This document shows, piece after piece, positions 51,505-60,862 of a DNA stretch of 64,000 nt. The stretch lies in NCBI RefSeq assembly GCF_003346715.1, contig NZ_QQPQ01000011.1, forward strand, positions 1 to 64,000, read 5' to 3'. Every line of letters begins with the position of its first letter. Position 1 is the first letter of the stretch. This stretch comes from Oceanispirochaeta sp. M1. Its GTDB lineage: Bacteria > Spirochaetota > Spirochaetia > DSM-2461. A model generated the notes under the pieces. It was not told the origin of the DNA. It did not search any database and saw nothing but the letters and a program-made list of their open reading frames with translations. The position numbers and the translations under genes were made by a program.

Positions 51505-51831
51505 CTACACCTTCTCATATTCGGGAGTGATCAGCAGTTTGAATACATCTTCAGCAGCAAGGTCCAGAAGTTCTGTTTTTTCACTGAGCAGATTGTTCTG
51601 TTTCTCTTCCAGTTCCACAACCACAGATTTTTTCTTATCTTCAAGTTCCTGTCTGGTTTTTTCGGCAGATTCTCTTTGAAGAACAAGTGCTTCCTGCCGG
51701 GCATTCTTTACTATTTCTTCTGATTTTTTGTCGGCTTCCTGCTGTACATCCCGCACTTTATCACGGGCAGCTTCAACGATGTCTTTGGCTTTCTGTTCGG
51801 TTTCAAGAAGTAGATCTATTACATTGCTCAT
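51505..51831 (-). CDS. atpH: V-type ATPase peripheral-stalk subunit G/H
   Basis: A 108-residue protein that is almost entirely a single long helix rich in Glu, Lys and Ala (TEQKAKDIVEAARDKVRDVQ onward). Heterodimerises with subunit E in the peripheral stalk. I chose ATG at 51831 (MSNVIDLL) because the longer frame to 51873 lacks a ribosome site. First gene of the V-ATPase operon. Confidence 0.85.
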   Translation of the reverse strand: MSNVIDLLLETEQKAKDIVEAARDKVRDVQQEADKKSEEIVKNARQEALVLQRESAEKTRQELEDKKKSVVVELEEKQNNLLSEKTELLDLAAEDVFKLLITPEYEKV

Positions 51832-51960
51832 GGTAGCTATATTGTACAGCGTGTCTGTTTCAAAAGAAAGCAAAATTACTTTGTTGATTCCCTCTTCAGG
51901 ATTTTATTTTTGAAAATAGTTGTAAGCCTCTGATTCTATGGTATAAGCTGAATATCTCTT

Positions 51961-52692
51961 ATGTCTGAAATTTTTAAACTTGATGAAAAGGATCTGGGTA
52001 AAAGGGGAGTCCTTGATTTTATCCATAATCATGATGAGTCTCATTTATACTGGAGTGATGACTGGTCTCCCTCCTTTTACAGCCGCCTGGCCTATGAAGG
52101 AATGATCTCTATCACCTATCCTCTGGAGGATGGACGCTCTGTCCTCCTGCCGGAAATGCAGAGGTCCTATGCCGTGTTGGACTGGAAGAATCTGCATATG
52201 TCCAGACAGGTGAAAAAACTTCTTCCCCAGGTTGAGTCCGGAGTCTTTAAACTGTCAATCAATAGTGATTTTGAGCAGGTTCTGGGAAAGATTATGTCTT
52301 ATCATAATCCCTGCTGGCTGACTGATAAGTATGCGGATATTCTACGGACTCTGAATAAAAGGGAGTGTCCCCTGGCATGTAAAGCTATTTCTGTGGAGCT
52401 TTATGATTTTGATGGATCTCTTCTGGCCGGGGAACTGGGATATCGGATCGGAAGCATCTACACAAGTCTCAGCGGATTCTCTGAAAGAGATAAGGGGCCC
52501 AGGGGCAGCGGTACACTTCAATTGTTTCTACTGGCCCGTCTTCTGGAGGAGAAGGGCTTTGCATTCTGGAACCTGGGACATCCCAATATGGAGTACAAAA
52601 CCAGGATCGGTGCGGAGAATCTTAGACGCCCGGAATTCCTCGAGCGTTGGAAGCAGTATAGGGACGCCAGTCCTGATTCTTTTATTCTTTAA
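51961..52692 (+). CDS. Leucyl/phenylalanyl-tRNA-protein transferase-like protein (Aat family)
   Basis: A 243-residue protein with the GNAT-like fold of Aat. Family-like blocks are WSDDWSPSFYSRLAYEGMIS near residues 31-50, FDGSLLAGELGYRIGSIYTS, and GSGTLQLFLLARLLEEKGF. Aat adds Leu or Phe to protein N-termini for degradation by ClpS/ClpAP. The sequence is diverged from enterobacterial Aat, as in other spirochaetes, so activity is inferred. It is divergent from the V-ATPase operon and its last 11 bases overlap the convergent J-domain gene. Confidence 0.75.
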   Translation: MSEIFKLDEKDLGKRGVLDFIHNHDESHLYWSDDWSPSFYSRLAYEGMISITYPLEDGRSVLLPEMQRSYAVLDWKNLHMSRQVKKLLPQVESGVFKLSINSDFEQVLGKIMSYHNPCWLTDKYADILRTLNKRECPLACKAISVELYDFDGSLLAGELGYRIGSIYTSLSGFSERDKGPRGSGTLQLFLLARLLEEKGFAFWNLGHPNMEYKTRIGAENLRRPEFLERWKQYRDASPDSFIL

Positions 52693-53452
52693 TATTTTTT
52701 ATCAATAAGTCTCTGCTGTTCTGCAGCCGGATAAAGAGGGATGCATCACCCCCGGAATCGGGATGATAGCTGCGGCTCAGCTTTCTATAAGATTTATTAA
52801 CAGTCTCTTTTGACGGGAAGCCCAGGGGATTCAAAGAGGGTCTTATCCGGAGAAACAGAGAGGCTGAAACCTTTTCCCGGCTCTTTGAAAATACGGGATA
52901 CTTCAGACTGAGAGATTCAAAATATCCATCCAGTATCTCTGTCCACTCGCTTTCAGAAATCTTAAGTATCTCACGAGATCTTTTCATACTGCCGGGATAG
53001 ATTTTTTTTCCCCATATCTGCCGTGTTCCACCGGGGCTTATACTCTCCTCCAATTCGGCCAGGAAGCGCAGTACTTTTCGTTTTTCTCTTGGAAGTTTTT
53101 TCATCTGGACCAGTATGTATTTTTCCCGCTCTTCTATTTTCTTCAGTCTCTCAGCGAGGTAATCCTTTTTTATTGTGATAAAGAGAGGGAAGAACGGGTC
53201 CTGTGGTACTTTGTATGTTCGGTAGAGATTGGGCAGGTTTTCCACTGTGATAATCGCTTTATCCAGGAGGCGGTAACACTGTCTGTTTATCTTCAGTTTC
53301 TGCAGTTTTTCAGATGCCAGATAGTGATTGATCATCAGTTCATAATGAGGGTGTTTTCTTATTGTTTTAGGCTGACGGTTTAAAAGCCGGTTCAGGCTGA
53401 GCTTCGTTTTTCTACTGCGTCGTCGCTTCCCGTGGGAATAAACTGATCTCAT
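52682..53452 (-). CDS. Protein with C-terminal J-domain
   Basis: A 256-residue protein. Residues 1-205 are basic and helical, with no recognised domain. Residues about 213-256 contain the core of a J-domain, including helix II and the HPD triplet (NKSYRKLSRSYHPDSGGDAS) and the start of helix III. The domain is at the C-terminus, opposite to DnaJ. It would stimulate a DnaK-type chaperone at a site chosen by the N-terminal region. Convergent overlap with the Aat-like gene. Confidence 0.75.
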   Translation of the reverse strand: MRSVYSHGKRRRSRKTKLSLNRLLNRQPKTIRKHPHYELMINHYLASEKLQKLKINRQCYRLLDKAIITVENLPNLYRTYKVPQDPFFPLFITIKKDYLAERLKKIEEREKYILVQMKKLPREKRKVLRFLAELEESISPGGTRQIWGKKIYPGSMKRSREILKISESEWTEILDGYFESLSLKYPVFSKSREKVSASLFLRIRPSLNPLGFPSKETVNKSYRKLSRSYHPDSGGDASLFIRLQNSRDLLIKNIKE

Positions 53453-53507
53453 TCTCTCTATTATCCTGTTTATTCTTAAAAAAAAACAGTTCTTAAATCA
53501 GCTGTAT

Positions 53508-53627
53508 TTCTCAGCAAGGGATCGAATCGGCAGCTCCCCGGCGGGTCCGGCGGCGTGGAACAAGCCGGAGAATACCCGCAGGGACAGGAGCTAGAGTGGA
53601 GAGCCCGGCCCTGGAGCCGGTATTCCG
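53508..53627 (+). repeat. Dispersed structured element, copy C
   Basis: A diverged copy of the element at 3170 and 6734. It shares the 5' TTCTCAGC, the core GGCGTGGAACAAGCC and GAGTGGAGAGCCCG. Stems are kept while sequences differ: AGCTCC/GGAGCT (53532-53537/53587-53592) where copy A has ATGCCC/GGGCAT; GCGGGT/ACCCGC (53541-53546/53574-53579); CCGGC/GCCGG around the loop (53547-53551/53564-53568); and terminal CCGGC/GCCGG (53605-53620). Confidence 0.75.
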
Positions 53628-53699
53628 GCATCAGGGTGCTGCCGAGTAATTCACTAAGAAGAACTTTGATAAAACTCAGATTCGGGGTATTTTGTTTTT

Positions 53700-54443
53700 A
53701 TGAATTGGAAAATCAGTACATTTTTGCTTTTGATCACTGGTGGATTTTTGTCTGCCCAGTCCCAGTCTCTCGAGATTCCTTTTGTAACGAATCCTGATGC
53801 TGTGGTGGAGAGGGAATTTTATACTCTTCAATATAATGAGGCTTTTGAGCAGGCCGACTGGGTTGCCTATGAGCTGACCCTGGAAGAGGTCGAGGGTCAG
53901 GTAGACCGTAAGGATGCTTTTCGCTCTGATCCGGAAGTGAGCACAGCTTCGGCGAGTTTGAAGGATTACAAGGGCTCGGGTTATGACAGGGGGCATCTGG
54001 CTCCTGCGGCGGATATGAAGATGACGGCCCAGTCCATGGCGGACTCCTTTTATATGAGTAATATGAGCCCCCAGAGTCCCAGTTTGAACCGGGGTATCTG
54101 GAAGGAGCTTGAGGGGAAGGTTCGTAAATGGGCTGTGGAGAATAAGGCTGTCTATATTGTGACAGGGCCGGTTCTTACCGAAGATTCCTATCCTGTGATA
54201 GGGCCCAATAGGGTCGCTGTACCCGATTATTACTACAAGGTGATTCTTGATTATAGAGAACCAGAATTAAAGGGCATTGCCTTTATTCTTCCCAATAGAA
54301 GACGGGAGGGGGATCTTGAAGAGTTTGCCCTGACCATAGATGAGGCTGAAGAGGCGACGGGACTGGATTTTTTTCCTCTGCTCCCTGATGATGCCGAAGC
54401 TGAAATTGAAAGCACTTTGAATCTCTCATTGTGGGGATTTTAG
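53700..54443 (+). CDS. Secreted DNA/RNA non-specific endonuclease
   Basis: A 247-residue nuclease of the NUC1/EndA family. A signal peptide occupies residues 1 to about 20 (KISTFLLLITGGFLSAQSQS). The catalytic DRGH is at residues 96-99 within GSGYDRGHLAPAADMKM, followed by YMSNMSPQSPSLNRGIW with the conserved Asn. A His-Mg mechanism is expected and the enzyme should be periplasmic or secreted, for nutrient scavenging or DNA uptake. The ribosome site is weak. A structured element lies just upstream. Confidence 0.92.
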   Translation: MNWKISTFLLLITGGFLSAQSQSLEIPFVTNPDAVVEREFYTLQYNEAFEQADWVAYELTLEEVEGQVDRKDAFRSDPEVSTASASLKDYKGSGYDRGHLAPAADMKMTAQSMADSFYMSNMSPQSPSLNRGIWKELEGKVRKWAVENKAVYIVTGPVLTEDSYPVIGPNRVAVPDYYYKVILDYREPELKGIAFILPNRRREGDLEEFALTIDEAEEATGLDFFPLLPDDAEAEIESTLNLSLWGF

Positions 54444-54462
54444 AAATTGTTATAAATAAAAG

Positions 54463-54490
54463 GCCCCGGACCATCACACTGATCCGGGGC
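54463..54490. terminator. Bidirectional terminator between nuclease and chemoreceptor genes
   Basis: GCCCCGGA(CC) pairs with (GA)TCCGGGGC across an eight-base loop between the two convergent genes. A-rich sequence on the left and the AAAAGATTTC flank on the right give partial U-tracts on each strand. Confidence 0.75.
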
Positions 54491-54523
54491 AAAAGATTTC
54501 AAGACCGAAAAATAATTTGAAAA

Positions 54524-56533
54524 TTAAAATTCTTCAAAGTCGGCCTCAGCCATTTCTGACTCTTCGATTCCCGCGCTCAAAGTAGCGGTTGGAGTTATTC
54601 TCTGCCTGGGGGTCTCGGGATAGGAGGAAGTCCCGGAGACGACGGCAGGCTTTGTTTCAGGTAAATATTCAATAACATTCTGTTTCTTATGAGTTTCAGA
54701 TTTCATGCCTTTAAGCTTAAAAAATCCGATGGTTGATTTCATTGAGGTGGCCTGTGACAGGAGTTCTTCCGACATTGAAGCAAGTTCCTCACTGGCAGAT
54801 GCATTCTGCTGAATTACTGTATCCAGCTGGACTATTGCTCCATTTATCTGGCCGGCACCCTGGTTCTGTTCTTTACTGGACATGGAAATCTCTTCTACCA
54901 GGTCTGCTGTTTTCTGCATTGAGGGGACAATTTCCTGAATCTTCTTTTGTGCGGCTATTGCTCTGTGAACACTGTTATTAGATATCTCGGTAATTTCTTT
55001 GGCAGCAGTACCGCTTGATTCGGCAAGTTTGCGGACTTCAGAGGCTACAACGGCAAATCCCCTACCTGCTTCCCCGGCCCTTGCGGCTTCAATGGCGGCA
55101 TTTAGTGCCAGCATGTTTGTGCTGCGGGCAATATCTTCGATAACAAAGATCTTTTCGGCAATATTTTTCATGGCTGTTACAGTTTCAGCTACGGCATCAC
55201 TGCCTTCCTGTGATTCTGCAGATACCTGTTTTGCCATTATGTTGGACTGCTGTGCATTATCCATATTCTGCTGAATATTGGAGTTAAGCTCTTCGATGGA
55301 TGCAGATACTTCTTCCATATTGGAAGCCTGTTTATTGGTTCCTGAAGATATTTCCTGTGAAGAGAGAGAGACCTGTTCACTTCCGGATGCCACCTGATCT
55401 GCTGCTGATACAATATCGGTGACAATGACTGTCAGATGATCGGTCATATCCTTCATGGTCTGATAGACTCCCGTCAGTTTTCTTTCGGGGAAATCCATGG
55501 TCAGATCACCTTCGGAAATCCTTGTACAGACGTCTACTATTTCATGAGGTTCTCCACCCAGCTGAAATGTTATGGACCTGGTCAAAATGACAGCAATAAA
55601 GATTCCAATTGCTGCAGAGATTATGGAGAGAATTATTGCAAGTGTAGTATCTTGAGTTGTTACTTTTTTAATAACCTCACTAACTCCATCTCGAACTTCT
55701 CTTGCATCGGACATAACAAGGGTTGCTTCTTCTCTTTGGCTTTTTTGAATCAGGATCTGTTCTGCTTGAAGATCTCTGTAAAAGAAAACATCCTTCTGGT
55801 ATTCATCAATTAGTTTCAGGCTGTCGTCCAGGTATTGAAGCATCGTTATATCATTAAAAATTGATTGCGCCTGAGTCAGTAAAGTTCTAACAATTTCAAT
55901 CTCTTTATCCCATCCACTGGAATAGAGGTCTTTATCATCCTGGGTTATGGAACGTTGATACCGATAGGCGTTGATGCGAAATCTATTTGTTGCATTCCTT
56001 ATTTCTTGAAGACCAATGAGTCTTTTGGCATCCACAACAGTAATTGTACCTGAGCGATTATTTTCAAAAAGTCTTGTTTCTTCATAATTGATAATAAGTT
56101 TAATATATTCAAGGATTTTGAAGGCTGCATCAGCTCTTCGAACACCTGCTTCATTGATTTGTTTTTGCTTTGTTAAAAAATCAACATTATGGCTTTCATA
56201 TGATTTCATAGCAGCAATAAGATCTTGAGTAAGTTTTTTATTCTCTTCACTCAACATCAGGTTCTCAGCTTCCAGAGCCTGGCTGATAACATTGGATGAT
56301 TCCTCAGATGCTGTAACCATATATGATTCATCTTTGTCAATGATATAGCGCAATGATGCTGTCTGTGCATCCTGTGCATCTACAAGACATCTGTTTGCCA
56401 GAGCACTGATTTCATTCTGGTAGTTGATCTGCTTTATTCCACGGATACCCATATAACCGATAATTATGGTAAAAAGAATCAGTAATATGAAACTACCCAG
56501 TAATTTTGTTCGTACTTTCATTTGTTCTGCCAT
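54524..56533 (-). CDS. Methyl-accepting chemotaxis protein with periplasmic four-helix sensor
   Basis: A 669-residue receptor. Membrane helix 1 is residues 10-29, then a helical periplasmic sensor (30-295), membrane helix 2 (about 300-322), a HAMP domain ([20 protein letters not shown] onward) and a long coiled coil with tip [17 protein letters not shown] and [17 protein letters not shown]. The extreme C-terminus ends ADFEEF after a long flexible linker, similar in position to the CheR/CheB-binding pentapeptide of high-abundance receptors (aromatic-x-x-Phe). Ligand unknown. Confidence 0.93.
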   Translation of the reverse strand: MAEQMKVRTKLLGSFILLILFTIIIGYMGIRGIKQINYQNEISALANRCLVDAQDAQTASLRYIIDKDESYMVTASEESSNVISQALEAENLMLSEENKKLTQDLIAAMKSYESHNVDFLTKQKQINEAGVRRADAAFKILEYIKLIINYEETRLFENNRSGTITVVDAKRLIGLQEIRNATNRFRINAYRYQRSITQDDKDLYSSGWDKEIEIVRTLLTQAQSIFNDITMLQYLDDSLKLIDEYQKDVFFYRDLQAEQILIQKSQREEATLVMSDAREVRDGVSEVIKKVTTQDTTLAIILSIISAAIGIFIAVILTRSITFQLGGEPHEIVDVCTRISEGDLTMDFPERKLTGVYQTMKDMTDHLTVIVTDIVSAADQVASGSEQVSLSSQEISSGTNKQASNMEEVSASIEELNSNIQQNMDNAQQSNIMAKQVSAESQEGSDAVAETVTAMKNIAEKIFVIEDIARSTNMLALNAAIEAARAGEAGRGFAVVASEVRKLAESSGTAAKEITEISNNSVHRAIAAQKKIQEIVPSMQKTADLVEEISMSSKEQNQGAGQINGAIVQLDTVIQQNASASEELASMSEELLSQATSMKSTIGFFKLKGMKSETHKKQNVIEYLPETKPAVVSGTSSYPETPRQRITPTATLSAGIEESEMAEADFEEF

Positions 56534-56584
56534 TTTTCCCCCAGTGATTAAAGAGCAATATTCTGGATCTTCCTATCTTATTAA

Positions 56585-56839
56585 ATGAATAATTGTTTTT
56601 GCAGTATCATATCTGATGTAACCGTTACATTTGCTTTAATTTCTGATCCCCGGGAAATCAGCTTGGGAATAGGTTATCATTTTTATTGGGAGTTCTGGCC
56701 GAATGGGTTTTCAACATATGCGTTATATCTTTCTGCTGAGGAACTGCAGAAAAAATTGAATAATGATTCAGTCGATAGAATTCTGAACAAACCTTTTACT
56801 GAGAATGAGATTCTCAAGATGATTGGCGAACTGTTATGA
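56585..56839 (+). pseudogene. Remnant of response-regulator receiver domain
   Basis: Only the last roughly 35 codons look like a protein family: EELQKKLNNDSVDRILNKPF then TENEILKMIGELL is the usual last helix of a receiver domain (Lys-Pro after beta 5). The upstream part has no Asp phospho-acceptor or DD pair. Divergent from the chemoreceptor gene, so perhaps a former chemotaxis CheY-like gene. Confidence 0.5.
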
Positions 56840-56860
56840 CCTTCAGGCTGTATTTGTCTC

Positions 56861-58024
56861 TCAGTACTCTACATCGAGCCTGATAAAGGCAGCTCCACCG
56901 GAGTTTCGAACCGTATCAAAAGCTCCTGAAAACCAACCTTCATTTCCTTCCTTGTGATCTGAGTAGCCGAAGTACAGATTCAGGTAATTAAAATGTCCGG
57001 AGATACCGGCTTCATAGATAAAATCAGGACTGTTCGCAAGCCTTATTCCCCCGAGTGCCAGTATTGAACCAATGTATTCTGTTATCATCAGCTCCGTATC
57101 CCATCCCAGATTCATCTCCTTTCTGTCCAGAAAGAATCCATTGAAAGAAAGATTGCTGTTCAGACCGTGGAGAAGCTTGAAATCAAATCCAGCCGCCAGG
57201 GCATAGCGCAAATGATCTTTACCCGAATTGCTTTCGTTTAATCCGTACTCTATTCTTTCACTGAGCTTCAGTTTTATATTGTCAGAGGGCTTGGAACTCC
57301 AATAGGAACTCAGGCCGAAAACTGAAAGCACAGAACCCTGCAGAGAGGCATCGCTGTTGCTGTAGCTGTCCCAGTAGACTTCAGTCCACCAGGAATCGCT
57401 GCGCCATGAGAGAGCCGTCAGTATATCAGCCTTTTCCGAGAGAGCTCCGTTTATTCCTTTCCATACGGTATTGCTGCTCCCCAGGGCGGGGTTGAAGGCA
57501 GCAGTAAGATAAAGATCTTTCCATACAGCCAAATCACTCTGGAATACGACTCCTCTGATCCCGGCCAGCCGGTAGTTTTCAAAATCAAATGCCGTCCACT
57601 CCTCATGGAGGACTCCCCCTGCATTATATCCTCCCAGAATTGACAGGTCCGGGGCTCCTTCAATTCCAATTTCATCCAGGATGTTGGAGCGGATATAGCT
57701 TTTATCGAAGATTTCACTGTGGGACATGCCATAACGCTGATCCAGTACTGTTCCAAAGAGGATACCACCCACAGATTCTGACCAGTTGTCCAGCTTGAGA
57801 CGGGCGTGGAGTTCCGTATAATCGGTCCAGTGAAGGGTGCCCTCAAATTCGAATGTATCGATAATATTCTGTTCCAGATGGAGATTGTTGAATTTCATTG
57901 TGTCGCTGAAACGAACGCGATACTCATAGGGTGATTCTTCGGCAGAGAGATATACAGGCAGAAGAAGGGCGGTTGTAATCAGTAGAAGTACAGAGAATGA
58001 TCTGTGGAATGTTTTGCATTTCAT
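56861..58024 (-). CDS. Predicted outer-membrane beta-barrel protein
   Basis: A 387-residue protein with a signal peptide (residues about 9-27, SVLLLITTALLLPVYLSAEE) and a sequence of short amphipathic strands rich in aromatic residues, ending in RLDVEY; a C-terminal aromatic is common in outer-membrane barrels. No specific family is recognised. It is the third of three overlapping envelope genes. Function unknown; a porin or surface role is inferred. Confidence 0.6.
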   Translation of the reverse strand: MKCKTFHRSFSVLLLITTALLLPVYLSAEESPYEYRVRFSDTMKFNNLHLEQNIIDTFEFEGTLHWTDYTELHARLKLDNWSESVGGILFGTVLDQRYGMSHSEIFDKSYIRSNILDEIGIEGAPDLSILGGYNAGGVLHEEWTAFDFENYRLAGIRGVVFQSDLAVWKDLYLTAAFNPALGSSNTVWKGINGALSEKADILTALSWRSDSWWTEVYWDSYSNSDASLQGSVLSVFGLSSYWSSKPSDNIKLKLSERIEYGLNESNSGKDHLRYALAAGFDFKLLHGLNSNLSFNGFFLDRKEMNLGWDTELMITEYIGSILALGGIRLANSPDFIYEAGISGHFNYLNLYFGYSDHKEGNEGWFSGAFDTVRNSGGAAFIRLDVEY

Positions 58025-58662
58025 TCTTTGTTCCTTCTGTTTCTTTTAACTCTCCCGGATTCAAATTCAAATCCCGCACTGATTCCTGCGCTCACACTAT
58101 AGCCAGTATCGTGGTCTGAAAAATGCAGCATATCTATTATGTTCCAGTTGAATCCGGTCATCATGCCCAGCATCAGTTTTGGATTGATTCTGGCCTTCAG
58201 TCTGAGTTCTGTCCCTATTCCGAGGGGGGCAAACTGCAGGCTGCTGTATCCCGCACCTTTGAGATTGATAAAGCCGGCCTGAAGTCCCAGAGAGGGTTCA
58301 AATATCATTATTTCACCCATGGGAAATGACCATACAGGACCTGCCAGCAGATGTATGGAGGCAGGGTTACTGTAATAGTCGTAGGATATATCAGTACTGC
58401 CGTTTTCACTCAGAACTACGGGGATACCGGCTGTCACTGAAAAGTTCAGATCCAGAGCTCCGTCACGGAAAAAACTTGCATTGATTCCCGGTCCATGAAA
58501 TCTGTAACCAGTCTCTGCATCATTTCTCATAAAATCTTGAAGGTAAATCGGGCTGATCGTAAACTGATCCCCTGCCTTTGCCTGAACTGTCACAATCAGG
58601 GAGAAGAAAAGAATTAAGAGGGGTAATTGTTTTATTTTCATGTTCATTTTCCTGCTGCTCAT
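58021..58662 (-). CDS. Predicted outer-membrane barrel protein (small)
   Basis: A roughly 213-residue protein with a signal peptide (QLPLLILFFSLIVTVQAKAG) and alternating hydrophobic strands typical of an eight-stranded barrel (LLAGPVWSFPMGEIMIFEPS, SVSAGISAGFEFESG). ATG at 58662 overlaps the previous stop, but MKIKQ at 58641 with AGGAAAA upstream is an equally likely start. Overlaps the next gene by four bases. Confidence 0.55.
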   Translation of the reverse strand: MSSRKMNMKIKQLPLLILFFSLIVTVQAKAGDQFTISPIYLQDFMRNDAETGYRFHGPGINASFFRDGALDLNFSVTAGIPVVLSENGSTDISYDYYSNPASIHLLAGPVWSFPMGEIMIFEPSLGLQAGFINLKGAGYSSLQFAPLGIGTELRLKARINPKLMLGMMTGFNWNIIDMLHFSDHDTGYSVSAGISAGFEFESGRVKRNRRNKE

Positions 58663-59744
58663 GGTGTCATCGGAATTGACGGGATTGTAGAGAAATCCAG
58701 TATTCCAGGATTAGCATTATCAAAAGGAATACTTTGAGCCTCCCCTCCGTCGATACTCAGAAGGTAGGTCCCTGAAGCAGCAACTGTGTTTTCAACATAG
58801 ATGTCATTATAATCTATGCTGCAGTTCCAGAGCTGTGAACTTCCTTCCATAGTAAAATCAACTATTCCCGATAGAGGACCGCTTCCCGACATACTGGCTA
58901 CACTGACATATTCTCCGTTCAGCCGGAAAGGTTTCAGGTCACAGGCATCGTTATAATAAAAAGTTGTAGTTGCTTTCAATGTCTGTTTTAGCTGCAGGGC
59001 CATATAATGAGATCCATCTTCAGTATTCATAAGGCTGCTGAAATCAGTCTTTGTCGTATACTTCAGCATATCAGTTCCTCCGAAACCGGGTATTCTGCTT
59101 TGGGGAGCGAATATTCCGCTTATCTGATAAATCTTGTGTATATTGACCGACTTCTGCATCTCATTTTGATCAGTCCTCATGATATTATCAATGGTAATAT
59201 CCATTCGCTGGAATATATAACTGTCTGTTCCATCACTGAAGGAAACTGTCTTTGCTCCGGCAGAATTATCTTTAATAAATCCGCTGTAACTGAGACTCTC
59301 ATCAAGTTCTGATTCACTTTGAGAGCTGTCGGTAACTATGCCGCCTCCTGTGTCCTTGAAAGAGAGAGAATACATCTTGTTCAGGTCAAATGTTACATTC
59401 GAAAGGGAAATTGTATAACTGCCCTGAAGTACCTGAATATCCAGCCTGGGAACTGAGCTCACCGGCAACTCTGCATCCATGACTCTTATTATGGATAGAG
59501 AACCGAAATCATTCCCTGTAAGAACTTCGCCTTCCATGATAAGTATTTCTATTCCCTTACCGCCATCAAAGGATCTGAGAAAGGGAATTCCCCCGTCTGC
59601 TTCTATATCAATCCAGCTGGAACTGTCCAGCTTTTCACCTATTCCGGCATAGGGACTGTTGCAGGCTACTGTAAAAGTCATTGCTGTCAGACCCAGAATC
59701 AGGGGTAGAATTCTGAGTGAGAATAGTTTTAATCTGTATTCCAT
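58659..59744 (-). CDS. Predicted lipoprotein, unknown function
   Basis: A 361-residue protein with a lipoprotein signal: LGLTAMTFTVACNS puts a modified Cys at residue 28. The mature part is beta-rich and polar (SYSGFIKDNSAGAKTVSFSD, for example). First of three overlapping genes that encode a lipoprotein and two predicted barrels, so they probably form one envelope system. Family not recognised. Confidence 0.65.
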   Translation of the reverse strand: MEYRLKLFSLRILPLILGLTAMTFTVACNSPYAGIGEKLDSSSWIDIEADGGIPFLRSFDGGKGIEILIMEGEVLTGNDFGSLSIIRVMDAELPVSSVPRLDIQVLQGSYTISLSNVTFDLNKMYSLSFKDTGGGIVTDSSQSESELDESLSYSGFIKDNSAGAKTVSFSDGTDSYIFQRMDITIDNIMRTDQNEMQKSVNIHKIYQISGIFAPQSRIPGFGGTDMLKYTTKTDFSSLMNTEDGSHYMALQLKQTLKATTTFYYNDACDLKPFRLNGEYVSVASMSGSGPLSGIVDFTMEGSSQLWNCSIDYNDIYVENTVAASGTYLLSIDGGEAQSIPFDNANPGILDFSTIPSIPMTP

Positions 59745-59869
59745 TGTCTAAATATAAATTAATAATAAGAATGCTCCAATAGAAATATTCTTCTTTCTCC
59801 ATTCACTGCAACATGGATGTTTTCAGGTATTATGATATGCTATGATTCCTTGAAATTCAGGAGGAAATT

Positions 59870-60856
59870 ATGAAACTAGCCATCATCGGATGCGGAATTA
59901 TTACTCAGGAAGCACATGTCCCGGCTCTTCTTAAGTTAAAAGATAAAATAGAGATAAAAGCTTTATGCAATCATAGCCTGCCCAAGGCGGAAAAAACTGC
60001 CGCACTCCTGGGAAGACCGGAATTGAAAATATATACAGACTGGAAAGAGATGATATCCACTGAGAATGAGATAGACACAGTTCTTGTCTCCCTTCCCATT
60101 CCTCTCAACTATCCTGTAAGCAAAGCTTGTGTGGAGGCAGGATTCAATGTGTTCTGTGAAAAACCGGCTGCTCTGAATTCGGCGGAAGCTGAGTTGACCC
60201 TTGGACTCAATCAGGAGGGGGGTGCTCTTTTCCGAACGGCTGAAAACTTCCATTACAGAGCTTCAATTTTCAAAGCTCAAGAGATGATTAAGGCGGGCAT
60301 CATAGGTCAGATCCATTCAATGCAGTGGAATCTGCTTCAATTTATGCAGGTGGATAATAAGTTTAATAAGACCCAATGGCGGGCTAACAATGAGTATCCC
60401 GGAGGATATGTCATGGATGGTGGCGTTCATTTTGTTCATAATCTGCAGCAGATCGCCGGTGCTGTTACAAAGGTTTTTGCCCGTACAGCTTCGGTCAATT
60501 CTTTATTGGGAACCATGGATACGGGCTTTGCAGTTCTGACTCATGATTCCGGTGTTATCAGTTCCATCAATATGGGCTGGCAGCACTGTCATGGAGATGA
60601 GGCCTTGAAGGTTTTTGGAACAGAGGGATCTCTATCAATAAGTGACGGTCTGATTACTCTCCGTAGACCCGATGCTTCGCTTCAGGAATTTTCCCTGGAT
60701 AGGGATGATACATTCTTTGATGAGTGGCAGGATTTTGTTGATTCTCTTGCAGCCGGTACAACACCTCAGCTCAGGCAGGAAGATGCAGTACGTGATGTAA
60801 AGATTATTGAGGCCATGATTGAATCCGACAGGGAGGGGAGAGAGGTTCTCCTCTGA
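59870..60856 (+). CDS. Gfo/Idh/MocA-family oxidoreductase
   Basis: A 328-residue dehydrogenase. The NAD(P) Rossmann motif is IIGCGIITQEAHVPALLKLK at residues 4-23 and the family EKP triplet is in NVFCEKPAALNS (about residue 100). The C-terminal domain is the GFO/IDH/MocA fold with GGYVMDGGVHFVHNLQQIAG. These enzymes oxidise or reduce sugars, inositols and their acids. First gene of a three-gene operon with a kinase and a phosphatase. Ribosome site GAGGAAAT precedes the ATG. Confidence 0.93.
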   Translation: MKLAIIGCGIITQEAHVPALLKLKDKIEIKALCNHSLPKAEKTAALLGRPELKIYTDWKEMISTENEIDTVLVSLPIPLNYPVSKACVEAGFNVFCEKPAALNSAEAELTLGLNQEGGALFRTAENFHYRASIFKAQEMIKAGIIGQIHSMQWNLLQFMQVDNKFNKTQWRANNEYPGGYVMDGGVHFVHNLQQIAGAVTKVFARTASVNSLLGTMDTGFAVLTHDSGVISSINMGWQHCHGDEALKVFGTEGSLSISDGLITLRRPDASLQEFSLDRDDTFFDEWQDFVDSLAAGTTPQLRQEDAVRDVKIIEAMIESDREGREVLL

Positions 60857-60862
60857 TTTGAA

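Noticed and set aside
53555-53797. 80-codon frame before the nuclease gene
   Set aside because: It runs through structured element C and out of frame into the secreted nuclease, whose signal peptide and motifs are clear.
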